Assembly (NCBI RefSeq): GCF_900116425.1
Contig: NZ_FPAS01000001.1
Coordinates: 1,374,085 to 1,438,084 of the forward strand
Length of the DNA stretch: 64,000 bases
Direction of reading: 5' to 3'
Source: Lishizhenia tianjinensis
Lineage (GTDB): Bacteria; Bacteroidota; Bacteroidia; Flavobacteriales_D; Crocinitomicaceae
Shown here: positions 15,568-25,029 of the stretch, piece after piece
Layout: the number at the start of each line of letters is the position of its first letter
How positions within the stretch are numbered: position 1 is the first letter of the stretch
Notes under the pieces: generated by a model
The model's input: only the letters and a program-made list of their open reading frames with translations
Databases searched by the model: none
Told to the model about the DNA's origin: nothing
Program-made: the position numbers and the translations under genes

Positions 15568-17562
15568 ATGAAAAAACTATTACCCCTAATGTCGGGAGTT
15601 CTTGTGAGCTCTCTAGCTTTTGGCCAAACCTTTTCAGACGATTTCGAATCTTACAGCGCAGGAACTCAAATTGGAACTACATCAGATTGGACTACTTGGT
15701 CTGGAACCGGTGGTGGAGCAGATGATGTTCCTGTAAGTTCTACCAAGGCGCACAGCGGTAACAATTCACTTTACTTTCTTGCCACAGGTGCTGGCGGACC
15801 AGGTGATATTGTAAAAGATTTTGGTGGTGAATACTCTACTGGAAACTTCGATTTTGAGGTATGGATGTACGTTCCTGCCAACAAAAAAGCTTATTTCAAT
15901 TTTCAAAAAGAAAGTACCATAGGTAATGTTTGGGCAATGAATGCCAGCTTTAACAATGGATTACTTCAGGTTTATAATGACGATGCCACCCTTATAAATA
16001 CAATGTATCCAGAGAATGTTTGGTTTAAATTAAGTATGCAATTGAACCTCAATACCAATAACTGGGAAGTCTTAATAGACAACGTAAGTGCAGGTAGCTT
16101 TAGCAATTCAACCAATCAAATAGCATCTTTAAACTTTTACAGTATTCAAGGTTCTGAGTTTTATGTGGATGATATTGCTTACACCATTACACCTTATACC
16201 TTACCAACGCTTAATGCAGGGTTGACTTATTTAAATACAAAATCTGTGTTGGTTGGACAATCTAATGCACCTGAAGTACGCATTAGAAATTTAGGCGTAA
16301 ACACTATTAACTCCGTAGAGGTTACCTTAGACTACAATGGAAATCAAACTACAGAAACTTTTACCAACCTTAATTTATCCTCTTTAGATGAAGTTGATTT
16401 AACCTTGAGTAACACGGTTACTTTGGCTAGTGGTACTGCTAATTTCACAGCAACAATTACGAATGTAAACGGCAATGGATTAGATGAAGATAACAGCGAT
16501 GACGCACAATCTCAAACTTTAACGCCTATTGAAGTGTACCCAGGTAGAATGGTTTTTGGTGAAGAAGCTACAGGAACATGGTGTGGATGGTGTCCAAGAG
16601 GTGCAGTAGCCATGGATGAAATGGAAATTGAATTCCACGACTTTTGGGCTGGAGTTGCCGTACACAACAATGACCCTATGGCCAATGCTGCCTATGATGG
16701 AGCATTAGGGACTTACATTAATGGATATCCTAGTGGATTGGTGGATAGAGGTTCAGACATAGATCCTTCGGCTATGCGTCAAGATTTTATTCAAAGAATT
16801 ACCACTCAACCTTCAGCTTTAATAGAAATGGGAGCTGAGTTTAACCCAACAACTAGAGAATTAAAAATGTCATTATCGGCAGAAGTTATAGAGGCAATAA
16901 ACAATAACTACAAATTGGCCATCATACTAACGGAGGATAGCGTAACAGGTACTACCAGTGGATACAACCAATCTAATTACTATGGATCTCAAGGAATATC
17001 TTTAGAAGATCCTGCAGGTTTTAACTGGGGAGATTTACCAAGTTCTGTACCTGCATCTCAAATGGTATATAACCACGTAGGAAGAGGTATATTCCCAAGC
17101 TTTGGAGGTCAACAAAATTCTATACCAGCTACCGTTGCTGTTGGAGAAACTCACACCTTAAATGCTACCCTAATTTTAGACCCTGAATGGGACGAAACAA
17201 AAATCCATTTGATAGGAATACTAATAGATCCTAGTGGTGATGTAAACAATGCAGGTAAAGCAAGTTTATCGGAAGCCATAGACAATGGATATGTTTTAAC
17301 GACAGATAATTTCAGTTTTAATTACGTAGATAATTTATTTGAGATTTATCCAAACCCAAGTGTAAACACAACTGAAATAACACTGAATGCTGAAAACAAA
17401 GCTGAGGTAAAAATATTTGATGTGGCAGGGAACTTAGTTTTTCAAAAAGAGATTTCTGAAGGAACGAGTACTTTAAACTTGTCTCAAATGAGTGCAGGAA
17501 TGTACACCGTAGAAGTGACGAGTGAAAATCAAATTCAACAAAGAAAATTGGTGTTGCAATAG
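15568..17562 (+). CDS. T9SS-secreted Omp28-related protein with thioredoxin CxxC
   Basis: 664 residues, same architecture as the upstream paralog: signal peptide (LVSSLAFGQ), LamG/concanavalin-like domain starting TFSDDFESYSAGTQIGT, CARDB-like domain, then an Omp28-type thioredoxin-like domain with WCGWCPRG (Cys339, Cys342) and a Pro-containing loop NGYPSGLVDR, and a C-terminal sorting domain (LFEIYPNPSVNTTEI to RKLVLQ). Omp28 was described as a surface adhesin in Porphyromonas; the CxxC suggests thiol-disulfide activity, which is inference. Surface or extracellular location follows from the T9SS tail. Strong terminator at 17578. Confidence 0.9.
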   Translation: MKKLLPLMSGVLVSSLAFGQTFSDDFESYSAGTQIGTTSDWTTWSGTGGGADDVPVSSTKAHSGNNSLYFLATGAGGPGDIVKDFGGEYSTGNFDFEVWMYVPANKKAYFNFQKESTIGNVWAMNASFNNGLLQVYNDDATLINTMYPENVWFKLSMQLNLNTNNWEVLIDNVSAGSFSNSTNQIASLNFYSIQGSEFYVDDIAYTITPYTLPTLNAGLTYLNTKSVLVGQSNAPEVRIRNLGVNTINSVEVTLDYNGNQTTETFTNLNLSSLDEVDLTLSNTVTLASGTANFTATITNVNGNGLDEDNSDDAQSQTLTPIEVYPGRMVFGEEATGTWCGWCPRGAVAMDEMEIEFHDFWAGVAVHNNDPMANAAYDGALGTYINGYPSGLVDRGSDIDPSAMRQDFIQRITTQPSALIEMGAEFNPTTRELKMSLSAEVIEAINNNYKLAIILTEDSVTGTTSGYNQSNYYGSQGISLEDPAGFNWGDLPSSVPASQMVYNHVGRGIFPSFGGQQNSIPATVAVGETHTLNATLILDPEWDETKIHLIGILIDPSGDVNNAGKASLSEAIDNGYVLTTDNFSFNYVDNLFEIYPNPSVNTTEITLNAENKAEVKIFDVAGNLVFQKEISEGTSTLNLSQMSAGMYTVEVTSENQIQQRKLVLQ

Positions 17563-17577
17563 ACGCTTTATAAAACA

Positions 17578-17611
17578 AAAAATCCCGCACCTAAAAGTGC
17601 GGGATTTTTTT
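17578..17611. terminator. Bidirectional terminator between convergent genes
   Basis: AAAAATCCCGCAC, loop CTAAAA, GTGCGGGATTTTT: a perfect 13-bp stem with A and T runs on either side, ending the plus gene at 17562 and the minus gene at 17628. Confidence 0.85.
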
Positions 17612-17627
17612 GTGCTTTATATGCTTA

Positions 17628-19700
17628 TTAGATACTGTTAATCACAAAATCTGTTCTTCTGTTTTGTGCTTTATTGGTCTCAGAAGTATTTTCAACCTTA
17701 GGTTGTGTTTCTCCAAAACCAACAGCGTCCAAACGATTCGCTTTTATACCCAGAGAGACCAAATAATCTTTCACTCCTTCGGCTCTTCGCTCTGATAATT
17801 CTAAGTTTTCTTGGGCGTCACCTTCGTTATCGGTATGACCTTGAATGGTAATTTTCGCCGTAGGATTTTCTTTCAAGAACAGGGCAAACTGACGTAAAAT
17901 AAACTTACTGCTTTCAGATAATTCTGCAGATGCTGTATTGTACAAGATGTCGTTAATTGTGTAGGGCTGCCCCACTTCAATTTTGCGAACCTGCAAATCT
18001 TTAGCCTTCACTATCTCTCCTTTTTCAACTACTTCTTCTGTGATTAATTGAGAATCAAAGGCATGATTTTCCTTTTTCACGGTTATCATTACATCTGAAG
18101 GCTCTTCGTTTTTAATAACTACGGCATAAGAACCGTCTTCACCTTTCACATCTACCTCTTGTACCTTATCACTGTTGGCATAACTGACTTGAATTTTAGC
18201 ATCCTTAACAGGAGCTCCATTATCATCTGTAAGGTTACCTTTTGCTATGATTACTTTTTGAGGTCGTGCTTTTTCATACAACTCAAAGGCGTAGATATTC
18301 CATCTCCCTCCTTTTCTCGATGAAAAATATGCCAACTCTCCGTCGGTTGAAACAAAAATTCCTATTTCATCATCTTCCGTATTGATAGGATATCCGATGT
18401 TCTCGGGCTCTCCCCAAGATCCATCCTCATTCATTCTAACATAGAAAATATCTGTCCCTCCAACTCCTTGACGTTCTCCAGAAACAGAAGAAACAAAATA
18501 CAAGGTCTCGGAATCTTGGTGTAAAAACGGACTCTTATCCTTTCCTGAAGTATTGATTTCTATAAAGGGTCGAGCAGGTCCCCATGTACCGTCTGGTTGA
18601 CGTTCAGAGATGAAAATATCATCCATTTGCGTGGAAGGTCTTAAGGCTGTGTAGAACAAAGTGTTCCCATCAGATGACAAAGAAGGCTGCGCTTCCCAAC
18701 CATCTTTCGTATTAATCCCTTCTCCTAAATTTGTCAATGAATCACAGATAAATGGTTTTCCTTTTTGAGGAGCCTCTTTAAAACGCGTAGAATACAAATC
18801 ACAATTTTTATAATCCATGCCTTGTACCTTCTCATATTTACACGCACAAATTATCATCTCTTTGTTATCTACAGAAACGGTTGCTGCACCATAGCTCACA
18901 AAGGTTCCGTCGTTAAAAGGTTTATTTACAGGTGTTCCATTACTGAACTCTAAATTCGGGTTATCTCTAAAGGACCAGGTAAATTCTTCAACCATGTTCG
19001 ATTGTAGATCTCCAAGATTTCTTCTATCCAATTTACGGGTGTAGAAAATCAACTCATTATCTGGAGAAATCATAGGGAAATATTCATCCTTATCAGATGA
19101 AACATTGCGCACCAAAACTGGTTCAAAAGGAACTTCTTGTGTCAATAACTCTTGCTCTTTTACAAGCTTCCCTAATGCACCATTTACAGTTTGCAACTTT
19201 GTAGAGTAATCTTTCGGATACTTCGATCTACTGCTGTGCTTAAATTCTTTGAACTTTTTAAAATAGTCTATGGCGAAATCCAACTCCTCCTGTTGAAAGT
19301 TGATTACCCCCAAGTAATAGAAACAGTCGGCATGAAAATCTTCGCAAATTTCAAGGGCATGCATGAACATTTGTTCCGCCTTGGCAAAGTTTCTATCCCC
19401 TACCATAGGGTTTGGATTTTCACTGTATGCCTTCAAACCTTCATCATAGGCAAACATGGCATAATCAAAATAGGCTGTGGCATTGTTGTCTTCGGACAAA
19501 GTTATGGCTTCTATAAAGTATTCAGAGGCACTTCTTAAATCTGTCGCCGCATTCGCTTTGTCTAATAATTTCTGAATTTTCTTATCAGGAGCTCCGCACT
19601 CTTCACTTAATTCTTCTTCCTGTCCGAAAGCCGCAGCACTCAACATTAAAGGAAAAATCAAGGCGGATATTTTTACAATTGAAGGGTAAAATATTCTCAT
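17628..19700 (-). CDS. TPR / PD40 beta-propeller / OmpA-domain protein, PorE-like architecture
   Basis: About 690 residues. Order of parts: signal peptide (IFPLMLSAAAFGQ), a TPR-like helical region (about 25-180, AEQMFMHALEICEDFHADCF), a PD40/WD40-like beta-propeller (about 200-470, with ISPDNELIFYTRKLDRR and SSDGNTLFYTALRPS blades), a carboxypeptidase-regulatory-like domain (about 490-560, GNLTDDNGAPVKDAKIQVSY), and a C-terminal OmpA peptidoglycan-binding domain (ITIQGHTDNEGDAQENLELS ... NRRTDFVINS). This is the domain order described for PorE, a peptidoglycan-linked T9SS component of Porphyromonas gingivalis, but paralogs of this layout are numerous in Bacteroidota, so the identity is open. 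Start: ATG 19700; the frame opens at a TTG 12 codons earlier that would precede the signal peptide. Confidence 0.8.
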   Translation of the reverse strand: MRIFYPSIVKISALIFPLMLSAAAFGQEEELSEECGAPDKKIQKLLDKANAATDLRSASEYFIEAITLSEDNNATAYFDYAMFAYDEGLKAYSENPNPMVGDRNFAKAEQMFMHALEICEDFHADCFYYLGVINFQQEELDFAIDYFKKFKEFKHSSRSKYPKDYSTKLQTVNGALGKLVKEQELLTQEVPFEPVLVRNVSSDKDEYFPMISPDNELIFYTRKLDRRNLGDLQSNMVEEFTWSFRDNPNLEFSNGTPVNKPFNDGTFVSYGAATVSVDNKEMIICACKYEKVQGMDYKNCDLYSTRFKEAPQKGKPFICDSLTNLGEGINTKDGWEAQPSLSSDGNTLFYTALRPSTQMDDIFISERQPDGTWGPARPFIEINTSGKDKSPFLHQDSETLYFVSSVSGERQGVGGTDIFYVRMNEDGSWGEPENIGYPINTEDDEIGIFVSTDGELAYFSSRKGGRWNIYAFELYEKARPQKVIIAKGNLTDDNGAPVKDAKIQVSYANSDKVQEVDVKGEDGSYAVVIKNEEPSDVMITVKKENHAFDSQLITEEVVEKGEIVKAKDLQVRKIEVGQPYTINDILYNTASAELSESSKFILRQFALFLKENPTAKITIQGHTDNEGDAQENLELSERRAEGVKDYLVSLGIKANRLDAVGFGETQPKVENTSETNKAQNRRTDFVINSI

Positions 19701-19822
19701 GTTTGTCTTAGCCGTTTTAGAATTATCATAACGCAAACACTACAGAATTGTTACAGCTCCTTAGCATTAATTCGTGGGTTTTCTACATTTTGTTCAGCGC
19801 TTAGCGCACAGAGTAACGAACA

Positions 19823-19855
19823 CAAAAAAAGCAGAGACAATTTATCTCCGCTTTT
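19823..19855 (-). terminator. Terminator of the cobalamin-uptake operon (minus strand)
   Basis: On the minus strand AAAAGCGGAGA and TCTCTGCTTTT form an 11-bp stem with one G-U pair, followed by a run of T. The wobble only works on the minus strand, consistent with terminating the gene ending at 19878. Confidence 0.7.
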
Positions 19856-19877
19856 CGATTTAGGTGGCAAGTTGTAA

Positions 19878-20858
19878 TTAGTTAAGAATGCTAATACGTT
19901 GTTGAACGTTTTGGCCATCAATATTGGCTATCAGCAAATAAATACCTTGGTTTAATTCTAAATTTAATGTAGCTTCTCTTCCTTGAATGATTTGACTAGA
20001 AATCAAACTTCCTTGTAAATCATACAGGCTTATTTCACTTATCTCATGTTCAGAACGAAGGTGTATTTTTCCCTTTGATGGGTTTGGATACACCGTAAAA
20101 CTGATTTCTACCACTTCGTCAAGTCCAACAAAACCGTGCAATTGTGCCACACCGTCTAAATCAAATCCTCCACTAGGGTAAGGAGTTGGATAAGGGTCAT
20201 TGATTTTATTGCCATGACTATCATACCTTGCACTGTCTCCAATCGTTCCTACAACGTCAATAATTTTCACCCATTGTATATTGTTCAAGTCAAGATTAGT
20301 GCTGTCTACTAATTCTTCCAAATCGAAAGGCGTTCCATAACCTCCCTTGTATTTACCGGCAAGGTTATTCAATTTAATAGCCTCTAAACTTCCAAAACCA
20401 CTTATTTGCAATTGCGTTTGCGTTAAAGAATGAGAGGGAAAACGAACAAAATTCTGTCCGTCAGAACTTACCTCTACATAAGCCAACTCTAAATAATCAG
20501 AGGCAAATGAATTTTCAAAAACGGCAAAGTCCGGTCCGGGACCATTTAAAATAGGTCCATTAAAGTACAACACTGCTTCTCCTCCATCACCTAAAGAAAC
20601 AACGTCCATAGCATTCCCTTGTGCCGGACCAACTGCATTTTCAGGTATCCCAAAACTTGCTTTGTTGGTTCCATCAACACTAAATGTAGTGTCTTGTATA
20701 TCTAAATAGCCCCTTTGCACAACTACCTCATTGGCCCATGCGATTATTGCACTACTATCTTTGTGTATTGCAGTAGTTCCTGGAAAACCTGCTACGGGAG
20801 CATATTGTCCGAAAACCAAGGCAGGGAGCAAGCTTAAGCAAGCAAAAAACTTTTTCAT
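19878..20858 (-). CDS. T9SS-secreted protein of the cobalamin-uptake operon
   Basis: 326 residues: signal peptide (FFACLSLLPALVFGQ), a single beta-rich domain (about 20-245) with the segments GNAMDVVSLGDGGEAVLYF, GPGPDFAVFENSF, YVEVSSDGQNFVRFPSHSL and GGFDLDGVAQL, and a C-terminal sorting domain (YPNPSKGKIHLRSE to QRISILN). I do not recognise the domain by a functional name. Because it overlaps the BtuG-like gene by one base (TAATG) and is the last gene of a riboswitch-headed operon, a surface role in capturing cobalamin or a related corrinoid is plausible; this is inference from context. T9SS export places it at the cell surface. Confidence 0.75.
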   Translation of the reverse strand: MKKFFACLSLLPALVFGQYAPVAGFPGTTAIHKDSSAIIAWANEVVVQRGYLDIQDTTFSVDGTNKASFGIPENAVGPAQGNAMDVVSLGDGGEAVLYFNGPILNGPGPDFAVFENSFASDYLELAYVEVSSDGQNFVRFPSHSLTQTQLQISGFGSLEAIKLNNLAGKYKGGYGTPFDLEELVDSTNLDLNNIQWVKIIDVVGTIGDSARYDSHGNKINDPYPTPYPSGGFDLDGVAQLHGFVGLDEVVEISFTVYPNPSKGKIHLRSEHEISEISLYDLQGSLISSQIIQGREATLNLELNQGIYLLIANIDGQNVQQRISILN

Positions 20859-21913
20859 TAATTCTTTATTTTAACCAGTGTATTGGGGTTCAATCCTGTA
20901 TCGAACTCTTCCACAAAAACACCTGTATTTTTATTGTATTTTTTCAAATTCCCCGTAAGGGTAAAACCTCTAGCATCCATACAATAGAGGTATTCTTCAT
21001 CCACAAAAATCCCGTATAAACTTTGGATGTCACTGGCATTTATGAAGTTGGAAGAAAGAACCGTTTCTGAAGCGGCATCAATCACTGCCACATTACTTGT
21101 ATTGTTTCCATAGTTAAGATGAGCTATCCATAGCTTATCATCTTCATCCATAAATAAAGAAGTTGCTGCTATCCCTAAATTGCTTTTCTGGTAATTGTTC
21201 TGCGCATCTAACACAAATAATTCACTGGGATCATTGCTGTAGTTCCCGCGTTTTACCACATAAACATCACCCTCGCTATCTACCGTGAGTTCTCCTATAT
21301 TAGCTCCTATGAAAATTTCATCCGTTACTTGAAGAGTAGCCAAATCAATTACGCTTACTGTAGAATCATAATTCGGACTATTCAATCCTCCTGAATTAGC
21401 AACGAAGATTTTATCATTGCTAATTGCTAAACCTTCTGGGTTGTTCCCTACCGCAACGCGATTGCTTACTGTGAAAGAACTCGTATCTATTTTGTTGACA
21501 AAACCATCATAAGTACTCACATAGATGAAAGCGCCGTGACCTACAACAAAACGCGGCAATTGATTTACACCTTGGTGTTGTAAGTTTATTTGTTTTACAG
21601 ATTTTAAAGAACTTTTATCGAGTACTTCTATGGTAGAACTGGCATGTACCACGATGTATACTTTACCACCGTAAACAATCATATCGTTTCCCGTATCTCC
21701 CAATAACCTTTCATTTTGTTGTAAGAAATAGTCATTGGTGATTGCATCTTCACTGTCTATAAAACTCAAGGAAGCATTGTTCTGTTGAAACAAACCTTCG
21801 TTGAGCAATAACAAGCCTTCTTTCCCCCCTGTATTATCAGGTTCAGGAAGCGGATCTTCCTTACAAGCGAGTAAGAGCAAGCCTAAGAATACTATGTATA
21901 TACTAAATTTCAT
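20858..21913 (-). CDS. BtuG-like surface lipoprotein (DUF5074/YncE beta-propeller)
   Basis: 351 residues with a lipobox (GLLLLACKE, lipidated Cys17), then a seven-bladed propeller of the YVTN/NHL type (blades such as KVYIVVHASSTIEVLDKSSL, GLAISNDKIFVANSGG, DSEGDVYVVKRG). In Bacteroides thetaiotaomicron BtuG is a propeller lipoprotein that caps BtuB and binds vitamin B12 very tightly; this protein has the same fold, size and position. Its start overlaps the end of btuB by 11 bases, and its stop shares a base with the next ATG, so it is translationally coupled on both sides. Assignment as BtuG rests on fold plus context. Confidence 0.8.
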   Translation of the reverse strand: MKFSIYIVFLGLLLLACKEDPLPEPDNTGGKEGLLLLNEGLFQQNNASLSFIDSEDAITNDYFLQQNERLLGDTGNDMIVYGGKVYIVVHASSTIEVLDKSSLKSVKQINLQHQGVNQLPRFVVGHGAFIYVSTYDGFVNKIDTSSFTVSNRVAVGNNPEGLAISNDKIFVANSGGLNSPNYDSTVSVIDLATLQVTDEIFIGANIGELTVDSEGDVYVVKRGNYSNDPSELFVLDAQNNYQKSNLGIAATSLFMDEDDKLWIAHLNYGNNTSNVAVIDAASETVLSSNFINASDIQSLYGIFVDEEYLYCMDARGFTLTGNLKKYNKNTGVFVEEFDTGLNPNTLVKIKN

Positions 21914-23894
21914 AAATGAGTTTTAAGTAGAAAGATCTCCCCTGCAAAACAAAAGATTTTACGTACTGATAATTTTTTCCACCTACATTTTTAATTCCTC
22001 CATTAACACGAAGCGGTAGTTTCGAATTACCTCTTAAATCGAGGCTTAGGTTGATATCATAAGTCATGTAAGCCGCAACCTTATTTTGAGGAATGTTTTG
22101 GTTCAAGGCATAACGCGCGCCGATGTAATTCAAACTGTGCGTCATTCCAAAATTTCTGTATTCAAAGGTCCCTGAAAAATTAGCACTGTGTTCCGGAATG
22201 TAAGCGATTTGATGTCTGTAAGTAGCACTTCCCTTCTCACTCAAATCCACTACACGTTGGTAGGTATAATTTGCATTCAACTGCATGAATTTGTTGTTGC
22301 GAAACTTCTTGCGATAAACATAACTTACATCTCCTCCTATGCTTCCTACCTGCCCCACATTTTGCATGGACCAGATAAACAAGTTCTTGGTGGGAATGGC
22401 CAAAATTTTATCCTCTATCAAGTTTCCAAATGCGTTGGCGTTGAACTCTTGTCCGTAAGCATTACCCACCGAGTTCTTACTGTGCCATTTCACACCTAAA
22501 TTCAGTTGATTTACTTTTTCAGGATCTAAGGCAATGTTCCCGATTTGAGAATAGTACAACTCATTAAAGTTGGGTAAACGAAATGAGCGTTGATACCATA
22601 AAAAGGCACCTACATTTCCTATTAAAAAAGGTCTATCCACCAAAACCTCTGGGGTAAAAGCAAAAATGGGATTGCGCCAGGTATTATTCCCTCTATTTTG
22701 CTCGAGTATGTAACGACCTCCTAAACTTCCTTTAACGATGTACTTGGTGTATTTCACCTCACCTGCCATCAATCCTTTCGCCATTAAACGATTAGGTGTG
22801 GCAAAGTCTTCTCGGTTGGAATTCAATAAATTGTTTTCAAATTCACCACCCCAATTCAAGGTGAAACGATCCCCTTTTAGCGCCTTTGCATAGTGCCCGT
22901 AATAGTGCGAGAAATTTTGATAATTATGCTCTAGAAATCCAGCAGCGTTGAAATAAGTGGGATCTAAATATTGGTTCTTATCCAATTGAAAAGAGGCATA
23001 ACTTCTACTCCTTATGTTCCAAGCTTTCACGCGTTTGTTATACGATTTATAAGATAGGTTTACATAGCCTTTTTCTGAATTAAGCTCTTCGTCATTAGCT
23101 ATAGCATACAACAATACGGCTCCGGGTAATTCATTGGCGATGTTTGTATATCCACCAAATACCTCAAAAACTTTGTAGACGTAATTCTTTTCCCAGTTAC
23201 GGATATAATTGAAATTTACAAATGAAGATTGGTAAGCATTGTTCTCTCTAACTCCCTCCACATCAATGCCAGACGTTTGAAAGTTATACGTGTAATTACC
23301 GCGGTAAAAGCGCTGATTTACATCTATGCCAAATGCTCCTTTTTTTAATTTTCGCTTGTAAAGAGCAAAAATGTCGTGCTGACCAAAAGATGAAATACCA
23401 TAAGAAGCCAATACACTTTGTTTTGTATAGTTTAACTGTCTTCCTTTGGTTAAAATAGAAACCACATTCCCCTGTAATGCAGCGCCAACGGTGGGTAATA
23501 TGTTCGACCTTCCAAAAACGTCGTGCTCTATATAGCTTACGTTTTCTACAGGTACTTGACTATAATCAGCCATTCCCGTTTGTGCATTCGCTACGGCAAA
23601 TCCATTTACCATCAACACATTGTGCTGAGCGCCCATTCCTCTATAGGACAGGGTTTTTAAACCGCCTACATCTCCATAGTTCTTAATGGAAACACTCGGG
23701 ATACTTTGCAACATACTCCCCAAATCTAAGGGTTGTAGTCTTTCTATATCTTCTGTTGTGAAGCGCTGCGGCTCCTCAGGGATAACCGGACGAATAATTT
23801 GAACCTCATTAAAGGTTTTGACCCCAGTACTATCGTCTTGCGACCACAGTACCGAGGAACAAAAAATTAACAGTATGGTTGAAATGATTTTCAT
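21903..23894 (-). CDS. btuB: TonB-dependent cobalamin receptor BtuB
   Basis: 663 residues: signal peptide (LLIFCSSVLWSQ), a short TonB-box-containing N-terminus (FNEVQIIRPVIPEEP), a plug domain (about 35-150: LGSMLQSIPSVSIKNYGDVG, YRGMGAQHNVLMVNGF) and a 22-strand barrel ending in an aromatic/hydrophobic strand (FYLKLIYEI). It lacks the N-terminal CarboxypepD_reg domain of SusC-type receptors, and is close in length to E. coli BtuB. Identification as the cobalamin receptor comes from the riboswitch upstream, the BtuG-like gene downstream and divergent btuFCD. It is 38 bases downstream of the DUF4465 gene. Confidence 0.85.
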   Translation of the reverse strand: MKIISTILLIFCSSVLWSQDDSTGVKTFNEVQIIRPVIPEEPQRFTTEDIERLQPLDLGSMLQSIPSVSIKNYGDVGGLKTLSYRGMGAQHNVLMVNGFAVANAQTGMADYSQVPVENVSYIEHDVFGRSNILPTVGAALQGNVVSILTKGRQLNYTKQSVLASYGISSFGQHDIFALYKRKLKKGAFGIDVNQRFYRGNYTYNFQTSGIDVEGVRENNAYQSSFVNFNYIRNWEKNYVYKVFEVFGGYTNIANELPGAVLLYAIANDEELNSEKGYVNLSYKSYNKRVKAWNIRSRSYASFQLDKNQYLDPTYFNAAGFLEHNYQNFSHYYGHYAKALKGDRFTLNWGGEFENNLLNSNREDFATPNRLMAKGLMAGEVKYTKYIVKGSLGGRYILEQNRGNNTWRNPIFAFTPEVLVDRPFLIGNVGAFLWYQRSFRLPNFNELYYSQIGNIALDPEKVNQLNLGVKWHSKNSVGNAYGQEFNANAFGNLIEDKILAIPTKNLFIWSMQNVGQVGSIGGDVSYVYRKKFRNNKFMQLNANYTYQRVVDLSEKGSATYRHQIAYIPEHSANFSGTFEYRNFGMTHSLNYIGARYALNQNIPQNKVAAYMTYDINLSLDLRGNSKLPLRVNGGIKNVGGKNYQYVKSFVLQGRSFYLKLIYEI

Positions 23895-23932
23895 CCTTGA
23901 TAAAGATGATTTCCCGAAGGAAATTCCATAAA

Positions 23933-24895
23933 TTACTGAATAACTAAACGTTGTGTTGCAAGTGCACCTTCATGACTAACTTTCACAAAGTATACACCCG
24001 CCTCTAAATCAGCAACGTCTATAATTGTATTCACTTGAGCGGTTTTAACCAATGCTCCTTGCGTATTGTAAATCGCAACATCACCCGCCTCCGCTTTAAT
24101 GTTCAATTGCGTTGTAGCCGGGTTAGGGTACATATCAAATGCAACAGTAGCTACATCATTTACACCCAAGTTAGATTCAATGTATTCCAAGTTGTCTATT
24201 GCAAAATATGCTGGTGTGTTCATTCCCCATTGTCCAACATCAGAAGATTGGAAACCGAAGGTTAAGGCCATAGAGCCCGACAAAGCACTTAAATCAAAAG
24301 TTGTCCATTCGTCCAAAATGTAATCTTGTGCATCTGTTCCTCTAAAATCTGCCAAGTAAACATCTACAGAATCCACGATATCAAAATTCGCGTCCCATCC
24401 GTAAATACGAACAAAGAAAAAGTCTTCACCATTTGTACCATCATCTACTCCATCTGCATTTGTCGTAGAACCAAATTGTTTGGCAAACTGATCCCCATCA
24501 CGCATAGAAATTCCAGCGTAAGTATTGTTTACAAAATCAGCCCCTACTAAAATGCGTTCTTCTTCGAACCAAAGTGTGTCTGTGTTGTTAAACACCGCGT
24601 ACTGCTCAGAACCATTTGCACCTTCACCTGCAAACGCAGAATAAGGGTTTGTATAACCTGCCGTTGTTACATCCGTCATGTTAGAATACACAAAACCATG
24701 CGCGGTTCCCCAGCTTCCAAGGTTAGCTCCAAAAGTCACCCCATTCTCAGTAAACGGAGCATAGCTATCTGTGAAAACGTAAAATGTGTCTGCTGTAGGA
24801 AGCGTTAAACTTTCAAAATCTACAGTTACTTGATTTTGTGCTTGTGTAAATCCTGCTCCAAGCACAAGAGCAGCCATTAAGTAGAATTTTTTCAT
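23933..24895 (-). CDS. DUF4465 protein with T9SS tail, BtuH-like cobalamin binder candidate
   Basis: 320 residues: signal peptide (LMAALVLGAGFTQAQ), a DUF4465-type beta-sandwich (about 20-235, with SYAPFTENGVTFGANLGSWG, GWGTAHGFVYSN-like and GWDANFDIVDSVDVYLADF segments) and a T9SS sorting domain (FDMYPNPATTQLNIKAE to QRLVIQ). To my knowledge the Bacteroides surface B12-binding lipoprotein BtuH belongs to DUF4465; here the protein has no lipobox and is instead a T9SS substrate. It is the first gene after the cobalamin riboswitch and precedes btuB, so its expression should fall when B12 is plentiful. Confidence 0.8.
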   Translation of the reverse strand: MKKFYLMAALVLGAGFTQAQNQVTVDFESLTLPTADTFYVFTDSYAPFTENGVTFGANLGSWGTAHGFVYSNMTDVTTAGYTNPYSAFAGEGANGSEQYAVFNNTDTLWFEEERILVGADFVNNTYAGISMRDGDQFAKQFGSTTNADGVDDGTNGEDFFFVRIYGWDANFDIVDSVDVYLADFRGTDAQDYILDEWTTFDLSALSGSMALTFGFQSSDVGQWGMNTPAYFAIDNLEYIESNLGVNDVATVAFDMYPNPATTQLNIKAEAGDVAIYNTQGALVKTAQVNTIIDVADLEAGVYFVKVSHEGALATQRLVIQ

Positions 24896-25029
24896 TCTTG
24901 AAAAATTAAATATTACTAAAATGACTTTGGATTAAAGGGTGTGCACGCCCAAAGAAAATAAAAACGTATCGCCGAAAAGCGGTAAGAATTTAAATCCAAC
25001 TTTAATCTGAAGTCTTCATTACTAAACAT

